Origin: an uncultured Verrucomicrobia subdivision 3 bacterium
GTDB taxonomy: Bacteria; Verrucomicrobiota; Verrucomicrobiia; Limisphaerales; UBA11358
NCBI GenBank assembly: GCA_903872345.1
Contig: CAIQKM010000062.1
Span: 1 to 64,000 of the forward strand
Direction: 5' to 3'
Length of the DNA stretch: 64,000 nt
Part shown: positions 7,594-17,955 of the stretch, piece after piece
Position numbering within the stretch: position 1 is the first letter of the stretch
Layout: every line of letters starts with the position of its first letter
The notes under the pieces: generated by a model
The model's input: only the letters and a program-made list of their open reading frames with translations
Told to the model about the DNA's origin: nothing
The model's database searches: none
Translations under genes and position numbers: made by a program

Positions 7594-9903
7594 TCATTTT
7601 GTTGTCGGCACCGCCGGAGTCAACATGCCTTGTGCGTCCACCCGCCATGTGCCGCTCCGGCCGGCCGGCAGTTCCAGGCGCGGCCAGCGCAAATACGCCG
7701 TGTAGTCCAACGGTTGGCCGGCCTGCGCCGCCGCTTCCGCAAACACCGAAATGCGCGCCGGATATTTCGTGGGATTTGTCACGGTGAACGTTACGCCCGC
7801 CTGGTCGCGCTTTGCGATTTTCGCCCCGACGGAATCAAAGACAAAAAATTTGTCCGCGTCCGTCTGCAAATAAATTCCCGGCAGTTCCGTGACCATCATC
7901 AATCCGTTCAACTCCGTCCAGGCGTTTTGCGTGTGGATGAAATTGCCCGTTGCCGCGCCGCCTTCGGCGTCGCTCGGCTGGATGCGCTCCATCGAAGCGC
8001 CCGGGCCGGTGCCGCAGGTCGGATGCCCGGGCATGTCCGTGGCCTCGACGTGCGCGTGCTGAATGTCGCGGATAAGTTCGGCATAACGCACGTCGCCGGT
8101 GGCGCGGTAAAGTTTGAAAAGATAATCGCCCGAGGCCGTGCAAATGCCGGGCGCGGCGTGTTTGTTTTGGGTGTTGGCAAAAACCGCGCCGGCCATGTGC
8201 CCGGCGAGCTGGCCAAGCTGGCTTTGCGGGGGAAACTCGTAATCATAAGAAAGCGTCCACGTAGCCAGGAGCGCCGCCTCGGTGCGCGCCTTCGCCAGCC
8301 ACGCGGAATCGCCGGTGGCCCAATACAGCGCCATGAGCGATTCCAGAAAGCCGCCGGCGGACTCGGAATCAATGTCCTGCGCGGTGTCGCCGACATGCCC
8401 GCTGGTCAATCCCTGGCCCGCCACGTCGCGCGCATAATAAAACGCCGCCGATTCGGTTGCGACGCGGAGAAATTCCGGCTCGTTGAAATACTTCGCCGCC
8501 AGCGCCAGCCCGCCCGGAGCAATCGCGCCGCCGGTGGAATTGAAGACGGCGACTTCGCCGGTGGCCGGATCGAGAAATTGGCCGAACTCATGCGACTGGC
8601 GCCATGCGTTCACAAACGCCAGCGCGAGTTTCTTCGCGGACTGTTCCCACGCCGGCTTGACGAGGTCGCCGTGGCCCTGCGCCCGGAGGATGTCAAAATA
8701 CTTGAAAAACATCAGCAGCGTGTCGCAATTTTTCCGGGTGAGTGCCAGCGTGCGGGAATCCACGCTGCGGTCCGCGCGCAGTTCGCCGTCCGCCGTGATG
8801 CCGCCGTAAAAGAATCCGCTGGCGCCCTGAAGTTTTTCCGCGACAAAATCAAGCTGCGCGCAAATGTGCGCGCGTTCGATCGGATCGTTGATCGCCAGCA
8901 TCGGCGTCTGCATGAAGCCGCTGACCCAGCCAAGCTGAAAGTTGCGGCTGTTTTCGCAGGCGTAATAACCGCCGGCCGGAACCACCATCCAGCGTTGCTT
9001 GAATCGCGGCGCGATGACGCCGCTCAGCGCGCTCATCGGCACAAGCTGGCGCGGCTGGTTTGGCCCGGTGAGGGCCTTGCGGACGGACATAAACTTTTCC
9101 AGCAGCGCCGGAATACCGTCGGCGGAAAACGTATAAGTGCGGAGTTTCAGCGTGAGTTCGTCGCCGGGTTGCCAGTCTGCGGCGCGCGCGCCGCTGGCTC
9201 TGAATCCGCCAAAGCCCGCCGCGCGTTCACGCACGCCGGGTGCGCTGACCACAAACGTGGCCCGGTTCTGCGCGGTGTTTTCCTCAATGAACAGGCCGTT
9301 GTCGCCGAAACGGCTCTTTTGTTCGCACAACAAAATGAAGCCGCGCTTTTGCGTCGGCGAATAAAAGCATATCGCCGGCGTGGCGGCGTTGCCGGTGAGC
9401 AGTTCGATCTTCGACGCTACGCCCGGTTCAACCGACAGGCGCGGGTCGTCGGAAATGGTCAGCGGCAGCCGGGGATTGAAAAACATTTCGCGCGGATACG
9501 CCGGCATGTAGCCGTGGCCGAGGGAGTGGAAGCGGTTGCCATTGTAAACCACCGCCGGCACGAGCACATAATTATCTGTGCTCCAGTCTGCGAAATCAAA
9601 AGCCACGGCAATACCTGCCGACTTGGCCGCGCCGCCGGCCAGCTTGAACGTCACGGCCAAGTCGCGGGCATCCGGCTCGCCGGGCACGCGCCGCTCATTC
9701 GCGTCGCACGTCCAGCGAACTGCTGCGGTTTCCGCGACCCCATTCGTGAATTCCCAGCTGGCCGCCAGCTGAGCGCCGTCATACCAGCACACGAGTGGCC
9801 GCATGCGTTCCTGCGTCGCCGGAATCGGCGGCAACCAGGTTCCGGCAACAGCCGAAGCTGTGGCAACAATCACAAGCACGATTGTGACGAATGTTTTTCT
9901 CAT
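7594..9903 (-). CDS. Putative secreted alpha/alpha-barrel (six-hairpin) protein
   Basis: 769 residues with a clear signal peptide (MRKTFVTIVLVIVATASAVAG). The N-terminal ~270 residues look beta-rich. From about residue 290 the protein is helical with repeated aromatic hairpins: GGYYACENSRNFQLGWVSGF, GASGFFYGGITADGE, DIDSESAGGFLESLMALYWATGD and ASGDYLFKLYRATGDVRYAEL. This resembles the (alpha/alpha)6 toroid of six-hairpin glycosidases and polysaccharide lyases. A short beta tail ends the protein. It precedes the TIM-barrel-like secreted protein on the same strand, so both probably act on one polysaccharide. Exact family and substrate are not recognised. The long open frame on the opposite strand is a codon shadow. 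Confidence 0.7.
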   Translation of the reverse strand: MRKTFVTIVLVIVATASAVAGTWLPPIPATQERMRPLVCWYDGAQLAASWEFTNGVAETAAVRWTCDANERRVPGEPDARDLAVTFKLAGGAAKSAGIAVAFDFADWSTDNYVLVPAVVYNGNRFHSLGHGYMPAYPREMFFNPRLPLTISDDPRLSVEPGVASKIELLTGNAATPAICFYSPTQKRGFILLCEQKSRFGDNGLFIEENTAQNRATFVVSAPGVRERAAGFGGFRASGARAADWQPGDELTLKLRTYTFSADGIPALLEKFMSVRKALTGPNQPRQLVPMSALSGVIAPRFKQRWMVVPAGGYYACENSRNFQLGWVSGFMQTPMLAINDPIERAHICAQLDFVAEKLQGASGFFYGGITADGELRADRSVDSRTLALTRKNCDTLLMFFKYFDILRAQGHGDLVKPAWEQSAKKLALAFVNAWRQSHEFGQFLDPATGEVAVFNSTGGAIAPGGLALAAKYFNEPEFLRVATESAAFYYARDVAGQGLTSGHVGDTAQDIDSESAGGFLESLMALYWATGDSAWLAKARTEAALLATWTLSYDYEFPPQSQLGQLAGHMAGAVFANTQNKHAAPGICTASGDYLFKLYRATGDVRYAELIRDIQHAHVEATDMPGHPTCGTGPGASMERIQPSDAEGGAATGNFIHTQNAWTELNGLMMVTELPGIYLQTDADKFFVFDSVGAKIAKRDQAGVTFTVTNPTKYPARISVFAEAAAQAGQPLDYTAYLRWPRLELPAGRSGTWRVDAQGMLTPAVPTTK

Positions 9904-10276
9904 TTGGACATAGTATCGAAGTGGAACAATAACATTGGGTTCTGTGATATTCCAGAGGAAGCTGCCGGGTTTGACCCGCTGCCGGTGGTGTTGCCGGCGG
10001 CGGAAAACCTGCTATCACCGTTTGCGCCCGTCACCGATCAGTCATGGCTGACCGTAGCCAGGGTGACAAATGGCAAATGGCGTGGTGAGTTTTGCCTTCA
10101 CCTCGGCGGGCGCGAAGTGGCAGATGACATTTCGTTCATAAACCGGAAAGGTTTTGATTCGTTGAATTTAAAGGGGTTAACTACCCAGGTGTTTCGCACC
10201 CAACCAAGGCTCCCGGCCAATGGCCGAGAGCTGTGCGAAATGGCGTTGAGTGATCCACAATCCATTGAGAGCGATT
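9904..10276. other. 373-bp divergent intergenic region
   Basis: This lies between the minus-strand secreted protein and the plus-strand propeller gene, so it should carry two promoters, but I find no convincing -35/-10 pair. One plus-strand frame stays open and reads protein-like words (PLPVVLPAAENLLSPF, then SWLTVARVTNGKWRGEF) without a credible start. It could be a decayed gene remnant or chance. Confidence 0.4.
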
Positions 10277-11272
10277 ATGAAAACATTGAAACTGACAGGT
10301 TTTAAGAATGTGCCGGCGGGGGTGGGCGTGCTGCTGCTGGCGCTGGCATTGCCGGCCATGGCGGCCCCGCTGACGGCAGGCGATCCGATTTTGCTGCCGG
10401 GCACGAAGGATGGTTACGACTTCATCCGCACGGATGTGGCGGGCAACCGGCTGTTGCTGGGGCACGAGGGCAACAAGACGTTTGATGTGTTTGATCTGGC
10501 GACCAAGAAGCTGGTGAAGGCGGTGCCCACCAGCACGTCGCAGGATGCCACGACGGATGTGAAGCGGGGCAGCTATTATGTGAGCGGCAATGATCCGGGC
10601 CGCATGGTGATCGTGGATTCCACGAAGCTGGAAATCACGGGCGAGGTGCCGGTGCCGTCGGACACGGATTTGATTGCGTTCAATCCCAACACCGGGCTGG
10701 TGTACGAGTGCAATGACAAGGCGGGCGAAGTCTGGGTGATTGACCCGGCGGCGAAGAAAATCGCGAAGACCATCAAGGTGGATGGCAGCGGGGTGGAAGA
10801 CCTGGCGTTTGATACGGATTACAAGCATTTGTACCAGGCGGTGAAGGGCAAGAATACGGTGACGGTGATTGATCCGGCCAGCAACGAAATTACGGCTGCG
10901 TGGCCGTGCGCGCCGGACAAGGGTGTGCATGGGGTGGCGTATGTGCCGGACAGCAACGGTCTGCTGGTGGCCTGCGCGAAAAATCTGCTGCTGTTTGATT
11001 GCGCGACCGGCAAAGCGGTGGCACGCGCGCCAATTGGCGGTCGGGTGGATGAGATTGCGTATGACGCGACGTTGCACAAGGCGTATTGCGCGAGCCGGCA
11101 GGGGAGCATTTCGGTGATCGCGGTGGGCGCGGGGACGTTGACGGCGCTGGGCGAGGTGTCGGATGAGACGGGCACGGGCGACATCACGGTGGACCCGGCG
11201 ACGCACACGGTGTGGATTGCGTATCACAAGGGTGAACAATGTTTCGCGCAGCCGTTCACGGTGACGCCATGA
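10277..11272 (+). CDS. Secreted YVTN/YncE-like beta-propeller protein
   Basis: 331 residues starting at the ATG at 10277 with a signal sequence (VGVLLLALALPAMAAP). The body repeats a propeller blade: GNRLLLGHEGNKTFDVFDLATKKLV, GSYYVSGNDPGRMVIVDS, TGLVYECNDKAGEVWVIDP, KHLYQAVKGKNTVTVIDP, and so on, about seven blades. Such YncE-like propellers are periplasmic or secreted and often bind ligands or proteins; enzymatic activity is not expected. An upstream ATG at 10250 is possible but lengthens the N-terminus without benefit. It is followed by a 230-bp gap and then the MacAB genes, so a joint transcript is not certain. Confidence 0.85.
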   Translation: MKTLKLTGFKNVPAGVGVLLLALALPAMAAPLTAGDPILLPGTKDGYDFIRTDVAGNRLLLGHEGNKTFDVFDLATKKLVKAVPTSTSQDATTDVKRGSYYVSGNDPGRMVIVDSTKLEITGEVPVPSDTDLIAFNPNTGLVYECNDKAGEVWVIDPAAKKIAKTIKVDGSGVEDLAFDTDYKHLYQAVKGKNTVTVIDPASNEITAAWPCAPDKGVHGVAYVPDSNGLLVACAKNLLLFDCATGKAVARAPIGGRVDEIAYDATLHKAYCASRQGSISVIAVGAGTLTALGEVSDETGTGDITVDPATHTVWIAYHKGEQCFAQPFTVTP

Positions 11273-11425
11273 GCATGGTTTGACGGAATGGGCGGGCGGT
11301 AAAACATGATGGTTTTTTCGTTCGCCCGTACCGATTGCCTCGTGCCTTTGGACCGCGATCTTCGGGTTGCTTCAATGTGCAAACGGTACTAGTGGATTCG
11401 ATGACCCGGTGTGTGCGTAGCCGAA

Positions 11426-11446
11426 GCGGCGTGAACGCCGCGCTCC
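11426..11446 (-). repeat. Single REP-like hairpin with GGAG head
   Basis: On the minus strand GGAG (ctcc at 11443-11446) is followed one base later by GCGGCG-TTCA-CGCCGC (11426-11441). The layout matches the right half of the element at 450-530, with a similar stem and a different loop. It sits in the 230-bp gap upstream of the macA-like gene. Confidence 0.6.
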
Positions 11447-11502
11447 GGCCGGGTTGGTCGGTTTTTTTGTGCGGGAGACAGGGTGTTTTTTAATTTAATC
11501 AG

Positions 11503-12783
11503 GTGAAATTTTTGTTCAAACCTTGGGTGCTGGGACTGGCGGGCGTGGGGCTGATCGCGGGCTTGGCGACCTGGTGGTCGCTGGCGGGCGGGCATGCCAA
11601 AATATCCCTCAAGACGGCGGCGGTGAAGCGCGGTGACGTGACGTCCACGATCAGCGCCAGCGGCACGATTGAGCCGGAGGAGGTGGTGGATGTGGGCGCG
11701 CAGGTGGCGGGGTTGATCAAGAGTTTTGGCACGGATGAGGCCGGCAAGCAGATTGACTACGGGTCGGTGGTGGCCCAAGGGGCGGTGCTGGCGAAGATTG
11801 ATGAGTCGGTGTATGCGGCGGATCTGGCGGTGGCCCGGGCGCAGATGGAGCAGGACAAGGCGGGGGAATTGAGCGCGGCGGCGACGGAGGATCAGATGAA
11901 GGCGAAGCTGATCCAGGCGGCGGCGGAGTGGAAGCGGGCGCAGTCGCTCTATGAATCCAAGCTGCTGGCGCGGGTGGATTACGACACCGACCAGGCGAAT
12001 TACGAGGTGGCCAAGGCGAATGTGTCCGTGGCGGGCGCGGCGCTGGCCCAGGCCCGGGCGGCGACGGTGCAGGCGCAGGCGGGATTGGACAAGGCGCAGC
12101 GGAATCTGGATTTCTGCGTGATCGAATCGCCGGTCACCGGGGTGATCATTGACCGGCGCGTGAACATCGGGCAGACGGTGGTGGCGAGCCTGAACGCGCC
12201 GAGCCTGTTTCTGATTGCGAAGGATTTGACGAAGATGCAGATCTGGGTGGCGGTGAACGAGGCGGATATCGGGCGCATTATTTCTGGTGCGCCGGTGACC
12301 TTTACGTGCGATGCCTTTCCGGGCCGGCAGTTTGACGGCACCGTGGGCAAGGTGCGGCTGAATGCGACCATGACGCAGAATGTGGTGATGTACACGGTGG
12401 AAGTGAACACGGAGAATGCGGAAAAAACGCTGCTGCCGTACCTGACGGCGAATGTGCATTTTGTGGTGCGAAAGGAAGCGAATATGCTGCTGGTGCCGAA
12501 TGCGGCGTTGCGGTGGATCCCGGGTTCGCCGACGCAGATTTTGCCGTCCGCGCGGGACGCCAAGCCGGCGGAGGGCGTGAAGGATCATGCCGGGGTAATC
12601 TGGGTAAAAGAGGGTGACTATGTGCGGCCGGTGGAGGTTCGGACCGGGACTTCGGACGGCACGGATACGGCGGTGAGCGCGGACAGTTTGCAGGAGGGAC
12701 AGGAAGTGGTAACCGGCGAGGCGACGGAAGCGGCGCAGGCGGGCACCAAGAATCCGTTCGTGCCGCAGATCATCCGCCGCTGA
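11503..12783 (+). CDS. macA: Periplasmic adaptor subunit of a MacAB-type efflux system
   Basis: Links an inner-membrane ABC exporter to an outer-membrane TolC-like channel. The 426-residue protein has an N-terminal membrane anchor ([22 protein letters not shown]). A lipoyl/barrel-sandwich strand follows ([21 protein letters not shown]), then a long helical hairpin rich in Ala, Gln and Glu (about residues 110-200) and a second lipoyl half ([18 protein letters not shown]). The beta-barrel and membrane-proximal domains contain [13 protein letters not shown] and VPNAALRW. The start is GTG at 11503 with no strong ribosome site. It ends 10 bp before the macB-like gene, a typical operon. No TolC gene is adjacent; the TolC-like gene at 61852-63342 is a possible partner but is distant. 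Confidence 0.9.
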   Translation: MKFLFKPWVLGLAGVGLIAGLATWWSLAGGHAKISLKTAAVKRGDVTSTISASGTIEPEEVVDVGAQVAGLIKSFGTDEAGKQIDYGSVVAQGAVLAKIDESVYAADLAVARAQMEQDKAGELSAAATEDQMKAKLIQAAAEWKRAQSLYESKLLARVDYDTDQANYEVAKANVSVAGAALAQARAATVQAQAGLDKAQRNLDFCVIESPVTGVIIDRRVNIGQTVVASLNAPSLFLIAKDLTKMQIWVAVNEADIGRIISGAPVTFTCDAFPGRQFDGTVGKVRLNATMTQNVVMYTVEVNTENAEKTLLPYLTANVHFVVRKEANMLLVPNAALRWIPGSPTQILPSARDAKPAEGVKDHAGVIWVKEGDYVRPVEVRTGTSDGTDTAVSADSLQEGQEVVTGEATEAAQAGTKNPFVPQIIRR

Positions 12784-12793
12784 GGGACCGATC

Positions 12794-14923
12794 ATGGAAC
12801 TCATCCGGCTCGAAAACATCCAGAAGACCTATTACCGGGGCGAACTGGAGATTCCCGTGCTCCAGAACGTTTCGCTGAAGGTGGAGCGCGGCGAAATGAT
12901 CGCGCTGGTGGGTTCCAGCGGGTCGGGCAAGAGCACGCTCATGAACATCCTGGGCTGTCTGGACCGGCCCACGGGTGGCAAATACCGGCTGGATGGGCAG
13001 GATATTTCCGAGTTGTCGGCGGAGGAGCGCGCGGTGGTGCGGAATGCCAAGATCGGCTTCGTCTTTCAAAATTTCAATCTGCTGGCGCGGACCTCGGCGC
13101 TCCAAAATGTGCTGATGCCGTTCAATTACACGGCGGAACATTTGGCGGAAAACGAGACCAAGGAACGCGGCGAGGCGATGCTTCAGTTGGTCGGACTGGG
13201 CGACCGGATGGATCATCAACCCTCGCAGCTTTCAGGCGGGCAGCAGCAGCGGGTGGCCATTGCGCGCGCGCTGATCAACCGGCCGCCGGTACTGTTCGCG
13301 GATGAGCCGACGGGCAATCTGGATTCGCGCACGGCGGAGGATGTCCTGCGGATTTTTCAAAAGCTGAACGAGGAGGAAGGCATCACCATCATCCTCGTCA
13401 CCCACGATGAAAATGTGGCGCGGCATGCGAAGCGCATCATCCGCATGAAGGACGGGGTGATTGTGGAGGAGAGCGTGACGGCGAAGCCGGCGGCGGCTGG
13501 CAAAACGGTTCCGCCGGGCGGCCCGTTGCCGGTAAAGGAGGTTTCCACCTGGGCGGCGATCAAGAAATGTCACCGCATTTTCCGGCTCTCGCTGCATGCG
13601 CTGCGGCGCAATATCATGCGGTCGGTGCTGACGTGCCTGGGCATCATCATCGGAATTGCGGCGGTGATTGCGATGATGGAGATCGGACGCGGCTCATCGC
13701 ATTCCATTGAGCAGACCATTGCGAGCCTGGGGGCGAATGTCATTCAGATGGATCCGAACGATTCCGTCGTGGGCGGGGTGAGTTCCGGCGGCGGCGGGCG
13801 CGTGACGCTGACGCCGGCGGACGCGGAGGCGATCCGGATTGAATGCAGCGCGGTGAAATGGGTGGCGCCGAGCGTGGATTGCCGGGCGCAGGCGATCTAT
13901 GGCAGCCATAACTGGAATCCCGACCGTATTCTGGGGACGACGGCGGATTTTCTGACGATCCGCAAATGGGCGCTGGCGGATGGCGACGTGTTCACGGGGG
14001 AGGATGTGCGGAGTTCGGCGGCGGTCTGCCTGATCGGGCAGACGATTGGGCGGCAATTATTCGGCGGCGAGTCGCCGATCGGGAAGGAAATTCGCGTCAA
14101 AAATGTGGGCATGAAAGTGGTGGGGGTGCTGGCCCGCAAGGGTGCGAACATGATGGGACGCGATCAGGATGACATCATCATTGCCCCGTGGACGACGGTG
14201 AAATTCCGGGTGACGGGTGTGCGGTCGGCCAGTTCGTCGGGGAGCGCGGCGGCGGCGAGCACGGTCAATTCGCTGAGCCAGCTGTATCCGAACCAGTCGG
14301 TGCAGCTCTTTCCGCAGCAATCGGCGGTGCAGGCGGCGGACATGCCCCAGATGACGCGTTTCACGGATCTGGATGATGTGTGGATTTCGGCGGCTTCACC
14401 GGCGGACATTCCGGTGGCGATGCGCCAGATTACGGCGCTGATGCGGGAACGGCATCACATCCAGCCGGGCGCACCGGATGATTTCCGTGTTCGCGATTTG
14501 ACGGAGCTGTCGCAGGCGCTGGCTTCAACCAGCCGGGTGATGACGAATCTGCTGCTCATTGTGGCGTTAATTTCATTGGTGGTGGGCGGGGTGGGCATCA
14601 TGAACATCATGCTGGTATCGGTGACGGAGCGGACGCGCGAAATCGGGTTGCGCATGGCGGTGGGGGCGCGGGCACGGGACATTCTGCGGCAGTTTCTGGT
14701 GGAGGCGGTGGTACTGTGCCTGGCGGGCGGCGTGGCGGGGATTTTGCTGGGACGCGGCATTTCGCTGGCGGTGACACTGCTGCTGAATTGGCCAACCTTG
14801 CCCTCCATACCGGCCATCATTGCGGCCGTGGCGGTGTCGGTGACGGTGGGGATTGTGTTCGGGTATTACCCGGCGTGGAAGGCGTCGCGGCTCGATCCGA
14901 TTGAGGCGTTAAGGTATGAGTGA
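12794..14923 (+). CDS. macB: MacB-like fused ABC ATPase/permease
   Basis: Inner-membrane mechanotransmission-type ABC exporter for macrolides, peptides or other envelope substrates. The ATPase domain fills residues 1-235, with Walker A GSSGSGKS (40-47), signature LSGGQ (146-150) and Walker B VLFADE (166-171). A linker leads to the first membrane helix ([22 protein letters not shown]), a large periplasmic MacB_PCD domain (about 300-560), and three C-terminal FtsX-type helices ending in [20 protein letters not shown], the standard MacB tail. At 709 residues it is somewhat longer than E. coli MacB; a Gly/Ser-rich stretch ([15 protein letters not shown]) lies in the periplasmic part. It follows the adaptor by 10 bp. 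The substrate cannot be predicted. Confidence 0.93.
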   Translation: MELIRLENIQKTYYRGELEIPVLQNVSLKVERGEMIALVGSSGSGKSTLMNILGCLDRPTGGKYRLDGQDISELSAEERAVVRNAKIGFVFQNFNLLARTSALQNVLMPFNYTAEHLAENETKERGEAMLQLVGLGDRMDHQPSQLSGGQQQRVAIARALINRPPVLFADEPTGNLDSRTAEDVLRIFQKLNEEEGITIILVTHDENVARHAKRIIRMKDGVIVEESVTAKPAAAGKTVPPGGPLPVKEVSTWAAIKKCHRIFRLSLHALRRNIMRSVLTCLGIIIGIAAVIAMMEIGRGSSHSIEQTIASLGANVIQMDPNDSVVGGVSSGGGGRVTLTPADAEAIRIECSAVKWVAPSVDCRAQAIYGSHNWNPDRILGTTADFLTIRKWALADGDVFTGEDVRSSAAVCLIGQTIGRQLFGGESPIGKEIRVKNVGMKVVGVLARKGANMMGRDQDDIIIAPWTTVKFRVTGVRSASSSGSAAAASTVNSLSQLYPNQSVQLFPQQSAVQAADMPQMTRFTDLDDVWISAASPADIPVAMRQITALMRERHHIQPGAPDDFRVRDLTELSQALASTSRVMTNLLLIVALISLVVGGVGIMNIMLVSVTERTREIGLRMAVGARARDILRQFLVEAVVLCLAGGVAGILLGRGISLAVTLLLNWPTLPSIPAIIAAVAVSVTVGIVFGYYPAWKASRLDPIEALRYE

Positions 14924-15151
14924 GGGGGGCGAGCTTGGGGGGGGGGCGCCGCCGCCGGTGATTTTTGCCGCGGTCAGGGCGGATGGCCAATCTCTAAAAG
15001 TGTTCGAGCCACTCCGACAGGACGCAGACGCTTAACCGGGTTCGCCGGATTCATAATTTTTTGCGGCATGGCGAAGTTTCGGGATTGCGGGAAACGGCAA
15101 AATTTTCAATGATAAGACATCAACGTCACTACCTACCTGAAACATAACATT

Positions 15152-17821
15152 ATGCCAAAGTCTGCCCATTGTCCGCGCCGACCGGTCGCGGTTTCACTTA
15201 CTTTCACCCAATGGCAGTATAAGCTGCTGACCATCGCGGCTTTATTGCTCGCCGGCCTGACCGGGTATGCCGCCGACAACGCGGCGGGGCGCGAGCGGGT
15301 TTCGTTCAATGCCGGCTGGCGATTTACGAAGGATGAACCGGCCGGGTCGGGTAATGAGTTGAGTTATGCGGAACTCAAGAAATGGGAACTGGCCGGCAGC
15401 GCGGAACTCTCCACGAACGCCATTCCGGCCACGACCACCGAGCCGACGGTGTTGCCGGCGTATGCGCAGCCGGATTTTAACGACAGCCAGTGGCGGTTGC
15501 TGAACCTGCCGCATGATTGGGGTGTCGAGGGGCCGTTCAAGCAGGAATATCCGGGCGAGACGGGCAAGCTGCCGTGGTGGGGCGTGGCGTGGTATCGCCA
15601 TCATTTGGATTTGCCGGCCGGGGATGCGGGCCGCCAGGTGTTCCTGGATGTGGATGGCGCGATGTCGTACGCGACGGTCTGGGTGAACGGACGTTTTGCC
15701 GGCGGCTGGCCGTATGGCTACGCCTCGTGGCGCGTGAACCTGACGCCGCTGCTGAAATTTGGCGGAGATAACGTCATTGCCATCCGGCTGGACAATCCGA
15801 CGCAGTCCTCGCGCTGGTATCCGGGCGGCGGCATTTACCGCAATGTATGGCTGGTGAAGACGTTGCCGGTGCATGTGGCGCATTGGGGTTCCTATGTGAC
15901 GACGCCGACGGTGACGGAGAAATCCGCAACCGCGAATGTGCAGGTGAAGGTGGATAACACCGCCGATACGGCGGCGACGGTGACGGTGGCGCAGGAGATT
16001 TTTGAATTGAAGGCGGACGGCAGTCGCGGCAAGTCGGTGGCGGCGGTTCCGGCGGCCGGGCTGAAGATTGACGCGCACGGTTCGGCGATGAGCGAAGGTC
16101 AGGCGACGATTGCGTCGCCGCGCTTGTGGAGTCTGGACAAGCCGCAGCGTTATGTGGCGGTAACCACGGTGACGGCGGACGGCCAGGTGGCGGACACCTA
16201 TGAAACCCCCTTCGGCATCCGGACGACGGAGTTCAAGGTGGGCCTGGGCTTTTTCCTGAACGGACAGCACGTGAAGCTGAACGGCGTGTGCGATCACCAT
16301 GATCTGGGCTCGCTGGGGTCGGCGCTGAACACCCGGGCGCTGGAACGGCAACTGGAAATTCTGCGCGAGTTTGGTGTGAACGCGATCCGCACGAGTCATA
16401 ATCCGCCGGCGCCGGAACTGCTGGATCTGGCCGACCGCATGGGTTTTGTGGTGATGGACGAGGCGTTTGATTGCTGGCGCGCGGGCAAGAACAAGAATGA
16501 TTATCATGTGCTGTATGACGACTGGCACGAGCAGGATCTGCGCGCGCTGGTGCGCCGGGATCGCAACCATCCCTGTGTGATTCTGTGGAGCAGCGGCAAC
16601 GAAGTGCCGGACCAGGATCGGCCGGATGGTTTGGAGCTGGCGCTGGAGCATCAGGCGATCATTCACGCGGAAGATGCCACGCGGCCGTGCACGGCGGCGG
16701 TGAGTTCTTACAAGGCGGGTTTCACCAAGTTCGTGGACGGGTTCAATGTTTTCGGCTGGAATTACAAGCCGAACAGCTACGGCCAGTTCCGCAAGGCAAA
16801 CGCGGACGTGCCGTTGTTTGGCAGCGAGACTTCCTCAACGGTGAGTTCGCGCGGGGAATATTTCTTCCCGGTCAGCAACAACCGGAAGGAAGAATTGGCG
16901 GATTTCCAGGTGACTTCCTACGACCTTTATGTGCCCGGCTGGGCCACCTCGCCGGACACGGAATGGCGGGGCGAGGAACATAACACGTTCGTGGCGGGCG
17001 AATTTGTGTGGACCGGGTTTGATTATCTCGGCGAGCCGACGCCCTATAATTCTGACACGAGCAATCTGCTAAATTTCTCGGACCCGGCGGACCAGGCGAA
17101 GATGAAGCAGGAGCTGGATGCTCTGGGCAAGATTCATGTGCCGTCGCGCAGCTCGTATTTCGGGATTGTGGATTTGGCCGGGTTCAAGAAGGACCGGTTC
17201 TATCTGTACCAATCGCACTGGCGGCCGGAGCTGCCCATGGCACATATCCTGCCGCATTGGAACTGGCCGGATCGCGTTGGGCAGGTGACGCCGGTTTATG
17301 TGTACACCTCGGGTGACGCGGCGGAGCTGTTCCTGAACGGCAAATCGCTGGGCCTCCAGAAAAAGGAACAATTCCAATATCGTTTGGAATGGAATGACGT
17401 GGTGTACCAGCCCGGCGAGCTGAAGGTGGTGGCGTACAAGAACGGCAAGAAGTGGGCGACGGACATCGTGAAAACCACGGGCCCGGCGGCGAAATTGCTG
17501 CTCTCGGCTGACCGCCGGAAGATCACGGCGGATGGGCAGGATCTGTCCTTCATTACCGTGACCGTGGCGGATAAGCACGGGTTGCAGGTGCCGCGCGCGA
17601 AGAACCACATTGAGTTCTTGATTGACGGTCCGGGTGAAATTCTGGCGACGGACAACGGCGATGCGACGAGCTTTGAATCGTTCCAGGCACCGGAGCGCAA
17701 TGCCTACAACGGGCTGGCGTTGGTGATCGTCCGCACGAAGGCGGGCGAACCGGGCACGATCAAGCTCACGGCGGTTTCGGATGGCCTCACCGGCGACTCG
17801 GTGACGCTGAAGAGCCGCTGA
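15152..17821 (+). CDS. Glycoside hydrolase family 2 beta-galactosidase-like enzyme
   Basis: Exported retaining glycosidase, most likely beta-galactosidase or related. 889 residues with an N-terminal signal/anchor (LLTIAALLLAGLTGYAAD). A sugar-binding jelly roll (WRLLNLPHDWGVEGPF ... SRWYPGGGIYRNVWL), an Ig-like domain and the TIM barrel follow. The barrel has GVCDHHDLGSLG, FGVNAIRTSHNPP and VILWSSGNEVPD with acid/base Glu at about 484. The nucleophile is Glu at about 559 in LFGSETSS. The tail has the DUF4982-like and Ig-like domains usual in this subfamily. It lies 281 bp upstream of a propeller sensor kinase on the same strand, a layout typical of glycan-utilisation loci. True substrate unproven. 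Confidence 0.9.
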   Translation: MPKSAHCPRRPVAVSLTFTQWQYKLLTIAALLLAGLTGYAADNAAGRERVSFNAGWRFTKDEPAGSGNELSYAELKKWELAGSAELSTNAIPATTTEPTVLPAYAQPDFNDSQWRLLNLPHDWGVEGPFKQEYPGETGKLPWWGVAWYRHHLDLPAGDAGRQVFLDVDGAMSYATVWVNGRFAGGWPYGYASWRVNLTPLLKFGGDNVIAIRLDNPTQSSRWYPGGGIYRNVWLVKTLPVHVAHWGSYVTTPTVTEKSATANVQVKVDNTADTAATVTVAQEIFELKADGSRGKSVAAVPAAGLKIDAHGSAMSEGQATIASPRLWSLDKPQRYVAVTTVTADGQVADTYETPFGIRTTEFKVGLGFFLNGQHVKLNGVCDHHDLGSLGSALNTRALERQLEILREFGVNAIRTSHNPPAPELLDLADRMGFVVMDEAFDCWRAGKNKNDYHVLYDDWHEQDLRALVRRDRNHPCVILWSSGNEVPDQDRPDGLELALEHQAIIHAEDATRPCTAAVSSYKAGFTKFVDGFNVFGWNYKPNSYGQFRKANADVPLFGSETSSTVSSRGEYFFPVSNNRKEELADFQVTSYDLYVPGWATSPDTEWRGEEHNTFVAGEFVWTGFDYLGEPTPYNSDTSNLLNFSDPADQAKMKQELDALGKIHVPSRSSYFGIVDLAGFKKDRFYLYQSHWRPELPMAHILPHWNWPDRVGQVTPVYVYTSGDAAELFLNGKSLGLQKKEQFQYRLEWNDVVYQPGELKVVAYKNGKKWATDIVKTTGPAAKLLLSADRRKITADGQDLSFITVTVADKHGLQVPRAKNHIEFLIDGPGEILATDNGDATSFESFQAPERNAYNGLALVIVRTKAGEPGTIKLTAVSDGLTGDSVTLKSR

Positions 17822-17865
17822 ACGGCCAAAGTGAAGGTGGCGGATTGAGGGTGGAGGATGGAAGG

Positions 17866-17920
17866 CCCGCCGTGTGGCGGCGGGCGGACTTGACTCCACC
17901 CTTTTTATTTTTGGGTGGAG
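17866..17920 (+). terminator. Two hairpins downstream of the GH2 gene
   Basis: cccgccg-tgtgg-cggcggg (17866-17884) is followed by ctccaccc, an 11-nt T-rich loop, and gggtggag (17894-17920, perfect 8-bp arms). The T-run is in the loop, not after the stem, so factor-independent termination is plausible but not classical. Confidence 0.4.
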
Positions 17921-17955
17921 GTTAAAGAACGAGATAGGCTTTTGCGGGCGCAGTC

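Noticed and set aside
7630-10305. 891-codon open frame on the plus strand
   Set aside because: It lies antisense to the secreted alpha/alpha-barrel gene, is rich in Arg/Gly/Ala with no domain, and has no start signal. High GC opens such shadow frames; the minus-strand gene has a signal peptide and coherent structure.
11503-14923. Lipoprotein-export (LolCDE) system instead of MacAB
   Set aside because: ATPase and permease are fused and preceded by a lipoyl-hairpin adaptor, which fits MacAB and not LolCDE.
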